In this document: in pieces, positions 1 to 5,538 of the stretch | Position numbering within the stretch: position 1 is the stretch's first letter | Layout: every line of letters starts with the position of its first letter | From: JOPF133 sp052144935 | GTDB lineage: Bacteria > Acidobacteriota > Terriglobia > Bryobacterales > Bryobacteraceae | DNA length: 5,538 nucleotides | Assembly (NCBI GenBank): GCA_052144935.1 | Contig: JBKQPR010000235.1 | Location: forward strand, 1 to 5,538 | Direction of reading: 5' to 3' | Notes under the pieces: model-generated | What the model saw: only the letters and a program-made list of their open reading frames with translations | The model's database searches: none | What the model was told of the DNA's origin: nothing | Program-made: the position numbers and the translations under genes

Positions 1-118
1 GGGCTGGGAAGCGGGCATGGCGATTGGCCACGCCGCTCCCTACTGAGTTTCACCTCCATCTGGAAGAAAAGGCTCAACTTCTCCCGCCTGGACCCTGCCG
101 CCCGTTTTTGGCCGGTAA

Positions 119-259
119 ACAATTCACTACGTAGTTGAAGACATTCCAGAAACGATTATTCTCAACCGTCAAGGGCGGGCCGTGGCGTGGCCGATTACAA
201 TTTCCGACGAAAGCAAACTGCGGAAGGTGCTGGCTTCCGCTGGAGTGCCACCACCCTGA
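119..259 (+). pseudogene. C-terminal fragment of a thioredoxin-fold (TlpA-like) protein
   Basis: A 46-codon + strand frame opens after a TAA at 116-118 and ends at the TGA at 257-259. It reads like the last third of a TlpA/thioredoxin-like domain. YVVEDIPETIIL matches the strand and cis-proline loop (usual form 'Y.V..IPT.FLID'), NRQGRAVAW is the next beta-hairpin with its usual 'D/N-R-x-G' turn, and DESKLRKVLASAGV is the closing helix. The CxxC active site would lie far upstream and is not seen. No frame joins it on the 5' side: the frame at 3-134 (containing EEKAQLL) is open but stops at TAG 132-134. Either a frameshift lies near 110-120 or the gene is a remnant. Such proteins are usually exported disulfide reductases or cytochrome-maturation factors, but the role here cannot be fixed. 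The call rests on pattern recognition over only 46 residues. Confidence 0.45.
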
Positions 260-592
260 TCGAGGCCGTTGAAGCCAAAAAGTCCGAGGCTTGCTTGCGA
301 CGCAAGGCATAGCGCCCCGCCCGACTTCGGCCACTCGGAAGGAATCCAATTTGCCGGTTTGCCGCCGACGTGAACAAGTGGTGGTTCAGGCCGTAAAACG
401 GGCTTTCCGGAAACTGGCCGGCCACAACCACCAACCAATAATGGCGGTGCGCCCTCCTCGGGCAACCGCGTTGCTAGCCGGCAACGGAAGCGGAACGATA
501 TGACGCGATATCGGTAGGTATCGGAACGGCTGACCGAAGCGCCTGGAGTAATGCGAGTCCGCTTGCTTTGTCCGAGTGCCAGACAATACGCT
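260..592. other. Non-coding or unrecognisable stretch
   Basis: Open frames exist on both strands because of the high GC content, but none resembles a protein family, has a ribosome binding site, or keeps one frame for a convincing length. The only structure seen is a small perfect hairpin at 469-486 (6-bp stem CGTTGC/GCAACG, loop TAGCCG), with no T-tract to make it a terminator. The decayed 3' end of the SGNH hydrolase relic, which runs in from the right on the - strand, probably fades into this stretch. Confidence 0.5.
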
Positions 593-1192
593 CGGTGCAC
601 ACGGCGTCGCGTCTTCGTCGAACAGCGCCCGGCCGGCGCACTTTGTCGGTGGTGTTCTCAATGCCGTAGCGCCGCGGATCGCGCAGCACGTCATCGAAAT
701 ACGATCCGCTCATCGCAATTTCGGCGCTCGTCAGGTCCGCTCGCATTTCGGGCCGGAATCCGCCGCAGTTGCGGATTGAGCCGCGCGCCGGGTTCCCGCG
801 ACGCAGGAATCTCTGTCGGCAGAAGCGCCACTCGGAACCGTCGCCCACCCACTTCGTACAGCTTGCGGATCTCGCTCTCCAGATTGGCGACCACCTCCCC
901 ATCCGGCAGCCGGCCATCGTTCAGCCTTTCCGCGAGAGAGGACAGCGTGGCGCGGGGGGCGAACTCCACGCGCTTCGCCTTGACCCGGCCGGCGAAGTCG
1001 TCCACCTGTTCCACCGTTTCTCGCGCGAGCAGCGCGTCCTTGATCTTCCGTCCCTCGCCGCGGCCGCTCGAAGCGCCGCTCACCGCGCAATTGAGGCTGT
1101 CCGAGGCAGAGGCCGACGCCACTTGCGAACACCAGCGTAAACGAGCCGGCGAAGCTGTACTGGTAGGATTGAACCTCGGGGCGGGCGAGCAT
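593..1192 (-). pseudogene. Decayed SGNH/GDSL hydrolase (lipase/esterase-like) with several frameshifts
   Basis: Conserved blocks of an SGNH hydrolase occur in family order on the - strand but in different frames. Block 1 (about 1122-772) contains SLNCAVSGASSGRGEGRK, then VEQVDDFAGRVKAKRVEF, RLNDGRLPDGEVVANL and IRKLYEVGGRRFRVALLPTE, and ends at ARLNP. Block 2 (about 770-642, another frame) contains FRPEMRADLTSAEIAMSG and SYFDDVLRDPRRYGIENTTD. Block 3 (640-593, third frame) is CAGRALFDEDATPCAP. Reading GACAAAGTGC near 641 with one G fewer joins blocks 2 and 3 exactly. A further segment at 1192-1120 (YSFAGSFTLVFAS, yet another frame) may be the degraded part before block 1. The N-terminal GDSL serine block is absent, and the space it would need is taken by the enolase-family gene starting at 1285. 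The Asn-Asp of the third SGNH block survives (RLND), but the C-terminal catalytic His motif is not found in frame; a possible trace, RIVWHSDKAS, lies in another frame just after block 3. Intact homologues are exported ester hydrolases. This copy cannot make one. Confidence 0.75.
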
Positions 1193-1271
1193 CTGCTTCG
1201 AGATTCAATTTCGGATACCATATGTGGTGAAAGAATGGACCGGTTCCAGACGCGAGTAGGTTTTGGTGTCG

Positions 1272-1280
1272 AAAAGGAGA
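1272..1280 (+). promoter_or_regulatory. Strong ribosome binding site for the enolase-superfamily gene
   Basis: AAAAGGAGA lies with its GGAG core (1276-1279) 5 bases before the ATG at 1285. It is a near-ideal Shine-Dalgarno sequence and fixes this start, which also places the twin-arginine motif at residues 10-11. I could not find a convincing -35/-10 pair in 1193-1270. Confidence 0.8.
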
Positions 1281-1284
1281 GTAA

Positions 1285-2760
1285 ATGTCTACAAAAGAAA
1301 ACGCAATTGGGCGACGTTCGCTTCTGAGCACGGGCGCGGCAGCCGCGGGGCTTGGCCTCTTGGCTGACCTCGAAGCGTATCCCCAGAATGTCAACCGGAA
1401 TTCAATTCCGTCGGACTTGAAAGTTACTGACATGCGAATCGCCGTTCTGAGAGGGCCGGGAGGCCAGGCGGGCGGACGCGGCGGCGGCAGGGGGCTGCCT
1501 CCTGGGACTCCCGGCAGGGGAGGGGCAGGCGGCAGGGGACCGCTGCCTCCTGCGACTCCCGGTACGGGAGGGGCATCGGGCGGCGTGATCGTCGTCCGAA
1601 TCGATACCAATCAGGGAATTTCGGGTTACGGCCAGACGATTGGGGACGGCCCCCAGCCGAACTACGTGCTGATGCATAAGACCCGAGTGGTCGGCGAGAA
1701 TCCCTGCAACGTTGACAAGATCTTCCGCAAGATCAAGATCCATGGCGCGTACAACCGTCAGGGGAGCGGCGTCAACGCGATTGAGAACGCGTTGTGGGAT
1801 CTGGCCGGCAAAGCTTATGGCGCGCCGATCTATCAAATGCTTGGCGGGAAATTTCGCGACAGGGTCCGCATGTACTCCGAGGGTGACCCGCGCTCGAACG
1901 ACATCAAAGACATCGCCGACGATTATAAGGAGAGAGTCGCCGCGGGGTTTACGATGCTCAAGTATGATCTGGGCGTAGCTCGCGTTCTCCAAGGCAAGCG
2001 GGGCACGATGTCCGCGCCGGCAGGCTATAACGGGGAACCGGGGGAAGGCCCCGAGAACTACTATCAGGGATTGGAGCTCAGCGTCAAGGGAGCTGAACTC
2101 GTAGCCGACCATGTCGCTGCGATTAAGGAGGCCATGGGCGACGCCGCCGACGTTCCCATGGCGCACGACCATTTCGGGCACCTCACCGCGAAAAGTTGCA
2201 TCAAGCTGGCCAAGGCGCTGGAGAGGGTCACCCCCTCTATGTTGGAAGACATGGTCCCGTGGTTCCGGGTGGAGGAGTGGAAGCTCATCACCAATTCGAT
2301 CAATGTGCCCACCTTGACCGGCGAAGACGCCTACCTGGTGGAATCGCTCGAGGCGCTCTGCCAGGCGCGCGCAGTCGATTATATCCACCCGGATCACCTT
2401 GTTATCGGCGGCCTTCTCGAATTGAAGAAGACCGCCGACATGGCGGCCAAATATTCGGTGGGGATGATGGTCCACAGCAACGCTACCCCGATCGGCTACA
2501 CAGCCGGCGTGCACGCGATAGCCGCCTGCCAAAACTTCCTCGCCATGGAATGGCACATGCCGCAGCCAGCCTGGCACAAAGACATAACCGACGCAGGGGA
2601 CCTCGTGGTTAAGGGTTACATCCCCGTTCCGACGGGGCCAGGCCTGGGCATCAAAGTCAATGAAGAAGCGCTGCGCCCCCTCTGCAGGCAGGGTGAGTTC
2701 TTCACCGATCCTACGACGTATTGGGATTCGCAGATCGGCGGAGACAAGACGTATACGTAA
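1285..2760 (+). CDS. Tat-exported mandelate racemase/muconate lactonizing enzyme family protein (enolase superfamily, probable sugar-acid dehydratase)
   Basis: This 491-residue protein has a twin-arginine signal (GRRSLLSTGAAAAGLGLL, Arg10-Arg11, then a hydrophobic stretch and probable cleavage near residue 33), so it should fold in the cytoplasm and be exported by Tat. The capping domain starts at about residue 45 (LKVTDMRIAVLRG) and resumes with VRIDTNQGISGYGQ (105-118). The helix AIENALWDLAGKAYG (165-179) leads into the barrel. Barrel residues that fit the superfamily are Lys226 in FTMLKYDLG (second strand), the acidic metal ligands Asp295 (AHDHFGH), Glu321 (MLEDM) and Glu347 (LTGEDAYL), Asp370 (IHPDH), His397 (MVHSNATPIG; general acid/base position) and Glu422 (AMEWH). 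Members of this branch abstract the proton next to a carboxylate, usually to dehydrate a sugar acid; the substrate cannot be read from sequence. The odd feature is a Gly/Pro/Arg-rich insert at 57-100 in place of a short loop. No downstream partner gene is in the window. Gene family is near certain; the exact reaction is open. Confidence 0.93.
   Translation: MSTKENAIGRRSLLSTGAAAAGLGLLADLEAYPQNVNRNSIPSDLKVTDMRIAVLRGPGGQAGGRGGGRGLPPGTPGRGGAGGRGPLPPATPGTGGASGGVIVVRIDTNQGISGYGQTIGDGPQPNYVLMHKTRVVGENPCNVDKIFRKIKIHGAYNRQGSGVNAIENALWDLAGKAYGAPIYQMLGGKFRDRVRMYSEGDPRSNDIKDIADDYKERVAAGFTMLKYDLGVARVLQGKRGTMSAPAGYNGEPGEGPENYYQGLELSVKGAELVADHVAAIKEAMGDAADVPMAHDHFGHLTAKSCIKLAKALERVTPSMLEDMVPWFRVEEWKLITNSINVPTLTGEDAYLVESLEALCQARAVDYIHPDHLVIGGLLELKKTADMAAKYSVGMMVHSNATPIGYTAGVHAIAACQNFLAMEWHMPQPAWHKDITDAGDLVVKGYIPVPTGPGLGIKVNEEALRPLCRQGEFFTDPTTYWDSQIGGDKTYT
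1483..1575 (+). repeat. In-frame tandem duplication encoding a Gly/Pro-rich insert
   Basis: Two adjacent copies of a 45/48-bp unit, 1483-1527 and 1528-1575, each begin GGCGGCAGGGG and end GGGAGGGGCA. They encode GGRGLPPGTPGRGGA (residues 67-81) and GGRGPLPPATPGTGGA (82-97). The second copy is one codon longer, so the frame is kept. The insert falls inside the capping-domain loop of the enolase-family protein. Confidence 0.85.
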
Positions 2761-3334
2761 AGGGAGGATGTCGAGGCGAGCCTTACACCTTCCGATTATG
2801 ACTGAAGGTATATGGGCTTAATTAGCCTGTTGGGCCCGGCGGGCCGGAATACCGCACAATTCCCGAATCGCCGGGCACCTTCGCGGTGCCATGCCGTGTA
2901 ACTGACCACGCACGAAAAACCTGAAACGCCACTTTACGTTTTGGCCCGCTCCATTCCTCAAAGCAGCCCTGAAGGCGCGTTCACGAAACAAGCGAAGCGA
3001 TGCGCATAATTACAAAACGGTCGCGATGGGGACACCGAGAGTTCCTAGTGATCAATCGTTGGCCTGGACCGCGATGGTCGCGCCACCAGCAGACTTGCAG
3101 CACGGTTTCTGCGCGGGTCGGCCACTCGAAGCGGATCCACCTGTCCGAGTTGTCGTTCCGTACAATTGAAGGCGCCTGTTCCCGATTGCTCCCGAGTCAC
3201 GCGCCACTCGGAAAGAGCCGCTTCCGACGCGATGGTCTCAGTACGCCAAACCGCGTGCAAGATTACTTGGACCTCGAAACTGGCCACGGATCTCGGCGTA
3301 CATCAGGCCGGTCTATCCCGAGCACAACTAGGGT
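2761..3334. other. Gene-free spacer after the enolase-family gene
   Basis: No recognisable gene is seen here. Long open frames cross it (for example + strand from 3000, - strand 3287-3045), but they encode Arg/Ser-rich or patternless protein with no family motif, no ribosome binding site and no supporting context. Apart from the two hairpins after the stop of the upstream gene there is a small palindrome, CGCGATGGTCGCG, at about 3070-3082. The stretch may contain decayed sequence, but I cannot name its origin. Confidence 0.5.
2833..2845 (+). terminator. Short GC hairpin after the enolase-family gene (weak terminator candidate)
   Basis: GGCCC-GGC-GGGCC forms a perfect 5-bp stem 73 bases after the stop codon at 2760. 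A second hairpin, GGCACC-TTCGC-GGTGCC, follows at 2874-2890. Neither has a downstream T-run, so intrinsic termination is only a possibility; in GC-rich genomes these may be incidental. Confidence 0.25.
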
Positions 3335-3369
3335 CCCGCCAGCACAGGAGCACGCCACCAAAGGCGTCG
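3335..3369 (+). repeat. Left copy of a direct repeat bracketing the GC-rich repeat block
   Basis: It begins CCCGCCAGCAC and ends CGCCACCAAAGGCGTCG, and is matched by the copy at 3912-3948. The 11-base start and 17-base end are identical; the middle differs by two substitutions and a 2-base indel. Confidence 0.75.
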
Positions 3370-3391
3370 CCTCGGGCGGCGCTACCGCGCA

Positions 3392-3851
3392 GATGGACGC
3401 TCTCGGCCCGCCGCCCAGCGTGGCGCGGGCGGGATGTCGGCGGAAACGGCATGAGTCGTCGGCCTGTTGGCCGGCAGGTGGGCCGGGCAGCGATCCGTCA
3501 TTCGCCCCCCCGGCATCGTCATGCGCGCCGCCTGGCGCACGCCGGGATCGGCCCACCAGCAGCCGCGGGAGAACGAGGAGCCGTCCACCAGCTTACTGCC
3601 GCCGCGCCGATGGAGGCTCTCGCCCCGCGGTCGCATTACCGCCGTCCACCGCGCCGCGGGCGGGACGGCAGGCTGAAACGGCAGGACGGGTTCGGCCTGG
3701 CGGCCAGCAGTGGCGCGGGGCAGCGATCGCGGAAGCCGGCGCCGCCGCGCGGAAGGACACTCCCGGCCCGCGGCCGCAAGGCCGCCGCCCACCGCGTGCG
3801 GCGGGCGGTACGCCGAGCTGGCGGCCGGCAGCGGCGCAGGGCAGCGAGCGG
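3392..3851 (+). repeat. Degenerate GC-rich tandem-type repeats, about 120-bp unit, three clear copies
   Basis: Three imperfect copies align: A at 3392-3497, B at 3609-3732 and C at 3751-3851. Shared landmarks in order are GGA(C/G)GCTCTCG-type starts followed by CCCGC, then a GGCGCGGGCGGGA-like core, ACGGCA with CGGCCTG in A and B, a GGCGGCC(A/G)GCAG(T/C)GGCGC stretch in B and C, and GGGCAGCGA at the end of all three (about 3485, 3718 and 3839). Copy C lacks a segment of about 25 bases that A and B have. The end marks of A and B are 233 bases apart and those of B and C 121, so a fourth, strongly decayed copy may fill 3498-3608. Both strands are open for long distances here only because stop codons are rare at this GC content. 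It could be a decayed repeat family or an old low-complexity coding region. Confidence 0.65.
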
Positions 3852-3911
3852 AGAGGCCGGCGCCGCCGGCAGAGATTTTCTACGCCCTCTATTACGAGGA
3901 TAACCAGACTG

Positions 3912-3948
3912 CCCGCCAGCACCCAGGGGCGCGCCACCAAAGGCGTCG
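3912..3948 (+). repeat. Right copy of the bracketing direct repeat
   Basis: Starts CCCGCCAGCAC and ends CGCCACCAAAGGCGTCG, like the copy at 3335-3369, 577 bases away. It ends 18 bases before the ATG of the aspartyl protease gene, so the repeat block reaches right up to that gene's translation start region. Confidence 0.75.
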
Positions 3949-3966
3949 ACGAGCTAGAATCCTTAA

Positions 3967-5208
3967 ATGCGCTTTGCCGATGCTTCGAAGTTCTTCGTGC
4001 TTCTCCTGCCGCTGTTGCGACTCTCATACGCAGCCAATGAGACCAATCTGCGCGCCGCCTTAGATGAGCACCGCTGGTTCGACCTGAGGGATTCCGTGAT
4101 CTCGGGCCAGGCTCCAACGGTCTATCGCTTCTTTGTGGCCGCAGCATTCAACGAAGTGCGCGGCGCGGAGAAAGAGTTGAGCGCGGCAATCCGATCGGGA
4201 GCTGATCGGGGCAGGCTCGCCGCCATGCACTACGCGATGAACCGCCTCTATTTGCGCGTCGGCCAGTACCATAAGGCGGTCCGGGAGCTGCGCCTGTGTT
4301 GGGCGCAACCGGACACGGCGCCCCCTGATGCGGTTGCCAAGGAGGATGTTGCCGCAGTCGATTCGCTTCCCGATCAGAAGGTTGCTTCCCGCGGGGCCGC
4401 GACTCTCAGGTATACGAATTGGCCTCAGATGTCAGTTTTGGTCGCTCTGATGGTGATTAACGGCCAAGGCGCGCAGTTCGTCCTGGATACGGATGCGGGG
4501 ATGTCCGTCACAAGCGAAGCGGAGGCCAAGCGTCTGGGCCTAAGGATGCTCTCGGGCCAGGCGCTGTTCGATGGGATCACCGGGAAACGCACCACGAATG
4601 CACACTATGCAGTCGCCGACCGCTTGAGGATTGGCAACACGGAGCTACGGGACGTGGCGTTCACAGTGCTTTCAGACGACCTCGATGCGTGGGCAGAAGT
4701 TCCTGTGTCACAACGCGGCGTTGTGGGCCTTCCGGTTTTGTTGGCGGTCGAGACGATACAGTGGAACCGGAACCACGAGTTAAGGATCGGCTTTCCTCCC
4801 GGACACGCCGACCTTCGAAACGCCAATCTGTCTTTCGAGGAGTTGGACCCGCTGGCATTGGTTGAGATCGCGGGGCACAAGCTGGCCGTCGACCTCGACA
4901 CCGGATCCACAATCTCCACGATGTGGCCGCTGTTTGCCAAGAACTTCCCTGAACTACTCGAGGGATCCCACGAGAGCAAGACAGGAATGTTGGGCGCCAC
5001 GGGATCTGCGGACATACGCTCCGCCATCGTGCCGGAGGTGCGGTTGATTCTTGGCGGTCTCCCCATCGTTTTCCGCAACGCACCCACGCTGCTGACCAGT
5101 ACGATTCTGGTCAGCACCTGGCAGTACGGGCAGATCGGCATCGACCAGCTAGCGCAAGCCTCGGACGTGACAATCGATTTCAAGGCGTTAAAGATTCAAC
5201 TGAAGTAG
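3967..5208 (+). CDS. Exported TPR-like protein with two retropepsin-like aspartyl protease domains
   Basis: The 413-residue product starts with a probable Sec signal peptide (Arg2, Lys8, FFVLLLPLL, cleavage likely after SYA at 20-22). Residues 27-117 are helical and TPR-like (FNEVRGAEKELSAAIRSG, LYLRVGQYHKAVRELRL). Two retropepsin-like lobes follow. Lobe 1 has FVLDTDAGMSVTSEAEAKRLGL from residue 171 and the hydrophobic-Gly motif GVVGLPVL (251-258). Lobe 2 has AVDLDTGSTIS (307-317, catalytic Asp311) and GQIGIDQL (388-395), closing with VTIDFKALKIQL. The order matches single-chain bacterial proteins with paired Asp_protease_2-type domains; pairing supplies both catalytic aspartates without dimerisation. 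Lobe 1 reads Asp174-Thr-Asp176 where the family has Asp-Thr-Gly, so activity is doubtful. No good Shine-Dalgarno precedes the ATG, but the signal peptide supports this start. It stands alone, downstream of a repeat block. Substrate unknown. Confidence 0.88.
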   Translation: MRFADASKFFVLLLPLLRLSYAANETNLRAALDEHRWFDLRDSVISGQAPTVYRFFVAAAFNEVRGAEKELSAAIRSGADRGRLAAMHYAMNRLYLRVGQYHKAVRELRLCWAQPDTAPPDAVAKEDVAAVDSLPDQKVASRGAATLRYTNWPQMSVLVALMVINGQGAQFVLDTDAGMSVTSEAEAKRLGLRMLSGQALFDGITGKRTTNAHYAVADRLRIGNTELRDVAFTVLSDDLDAWAEVPVSQRGVVGLPVLLAVETIQWNRNHELRIGFPPGHADLRNANLSFEELDPLALVEIAGHKLAVDLDTGSTISTMWPLFAKNFPELLEGSHESKTGMLGATGSADIRSAIVPEVRLILGGLPIVFRNAPTLLTSTILVSTWQYGQIGIDQLAQASDVTIDFKALKIQLK

Positions 5209-5229
5209 TCCCGAGTCCTGTTTCCAAAG

Positions 5230-5254
5230 AAATGCCGCTGTTGAGGCGGCATTT
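5230..5254 (+). terminator. Perfect 9-bp hairpin after the protease gene, likely terminator
   Basis: AAATGCCGC, loop TGTTGAG, GCGGCATTT: a perfect 9-bp inverted repeat starting 22 bases after the stop codon. Position and stability fit a transcription end, but only the ATTT of the stem itself supplies T residues, and GGCTCT follows rather than a T-run. Confidence 0.5.
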
Positions 5255-5279
5255 GGCTCTACCCTGGATGGTCGTTTTA

Positions 5280-5292
5280 ATACGGCCAATCT
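5280..5292 (+). repeat. Left arm of a 13-bp perfect inverted repeat
   Basis: ATACGGCCAATCT is the exact reverse complement of the last 13 bases of the window (5526-5538). The two arms point inward across 233 bases. Inside, the match stops at once (TTCATGG against CTGCCCG). Confidence 0.6.
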
Positions 5293-5525
5293 TTCATGGA
5301 GGCTGTCTGCTGGACGAAGCCCTCAAGGTCCGATGGATAGGCTTTCATTTCTTCTTTTCGTTCGAGCTGTCTTACCAGAGAGAGTCCCGAGGCCCCGTCT
5401 GGGCGGGCCTGCGAGGGTGGTACTCAGGTCTCACAGGAAACCTCTTGCAGTCCTTGCCTTCACTGTGCAGAATGGTCGTGTGTGGTCTTGACTGACCCGC
5501 CGCACCACCACAATGGATCGGGCAG
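5293..5525. other. Sequence between the inverted repeat arms; no gene recognised
   Basis: No protein family, tRNA or known RNA is recognisable. The base composition is less GC-rich than the repeat block, with pyrimidine-rich stretches (about 5342-5361). A + strand open frame at 5232-5495 and a 23-codon - strand frame (5348-5277) ending KDWPY are both too weak to call. Confidence 0.4.
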
Positions 5526-5538
5526 AGATTGGCCGTAT
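5526..5538 (-). repeat. Right arm of the 13-bp inverted repeat, cut by the window end
   Basis: AGATTGGCCGTAT, reverse complement of 5280-5292. The arm may continue past the window. Confidence 0.6.

Noticed and set aside
1169..1197. Possible promoter TTGAAC followed 17 bases later by TCTGCT, upstream of the enolase-family gene
   Set aside because: The -10 element matches the consensus at only three of six positions, and the site lies inside the SGNH relic.
551..1327. 258-codon open frame on the + strand
   Set aside because: Antisense to the SGNH relic and overlapping the true start of the enolase-family gene; Arg/Ser-rich with no motif.
1402..2577. 391-codon open frame on the - strand
   Set aside because: Lies wholly opposite the well-supported enolase-family gene and has no recognisable domain; a GC-driven antisense shadow.
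330..3213. GCCACTCGGAA occurring at 330-340, 827-837 and 3203-3213, with a near copy at 3121-3130
   Set aside because: One copy is explained as codons of the SGNH relic; flanks do not align between copies, and 11-base matches are expected in a sequence this long.
3335..3948. CRISPR array
   Set aside because: The repeats are about 120 bp, degenerate and without uniform spacers, and no cas gene is present.
3000..4040. 346-codon open frame on the + strand
   Set aside because: Arg/Pro/Ala-rich, no family motif, no ribosome binding site, runs through the repeat block and overlaps the signal peptide of the protease gene. Several other frames are also open there, as expected when stop codons are rare at high GC.
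5277..5348. 23-codon - strand frame ending KDWPY, with purine-rich sequence before its ATG
   Set aside because: Too short, no family match, and its end coincides with the inverted repeat arm.

Overview
The window is GC-rich bacterial DNA. Its gene content is a Tat-exported enolase-superfamily enzyme of the 'RIDTNQGI / DHFGH' type, a secreted two-lobed aspartyl protease with a TPR-like N-terminus, and a relic of an SGNH hydrolase of the 'TRLNP / CAGRALFDEDATPCA' type. This suggests an Acidobacteriota genome, possibly the Bryobacterales/Solibacter lineage. That assignment is an inference from family resemblance recalled from memory, not from a search.

Layout. Bases 1-259 hold the 3' end of a thioredoxin-fold (TlpA-like) gene on the + strand, recognisable over 119-259 and not joined to an open frame upstream. 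Bases 260-590 show nothing I can name. Bases about 1192 down to 593 on the - strand hold a decayed SGNH/GDSL hydrolase whose conserved blocks are scattered over different reading frames. Bases 1285-2760 (+) are an intact 491-residue mandelate racemase/muconate lactonizing enzyme family protein with a twin-arginine signal and an unusual Gly/Pro-rich insert made by an in-frame tandem duplication. Bases 2761-3966 contain no credible gene. Their right part (3335-3948) is a very GC-rich block of degenerate repeats of about 120 bp, bracketed by two copies of a roughly 35-bp direct repeat. Bases 3967-5208 (+) are an intact 413-residue exported aspartyl protease-like protein whose first catalytic motif reads DTD instead of DTG. 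After it come a strong hairpin (5230-5254) and a 259-base tail bounded by a perfect 13-bp inverted repeat that reaches the last base of the window.

How the genes relate. The two intact genes are on the same strand but lie 1.2 kb apart with repeats between them, so there is no evidence for an operon. Both products are predicted to be exported. Two intact genes and two relics in 5.5 kb is low coding density for a bacterium, and fits an accessory or decaying stretch of chromosome. I do not see a convincing new multi-gene system. The most interesting points are the frame-scattered SGNH relic, the low-complexity insert in the enolase-family enzyme, the altered catalytic triad in the protease, the bracketed repeat block and the terminal inverted repeat.
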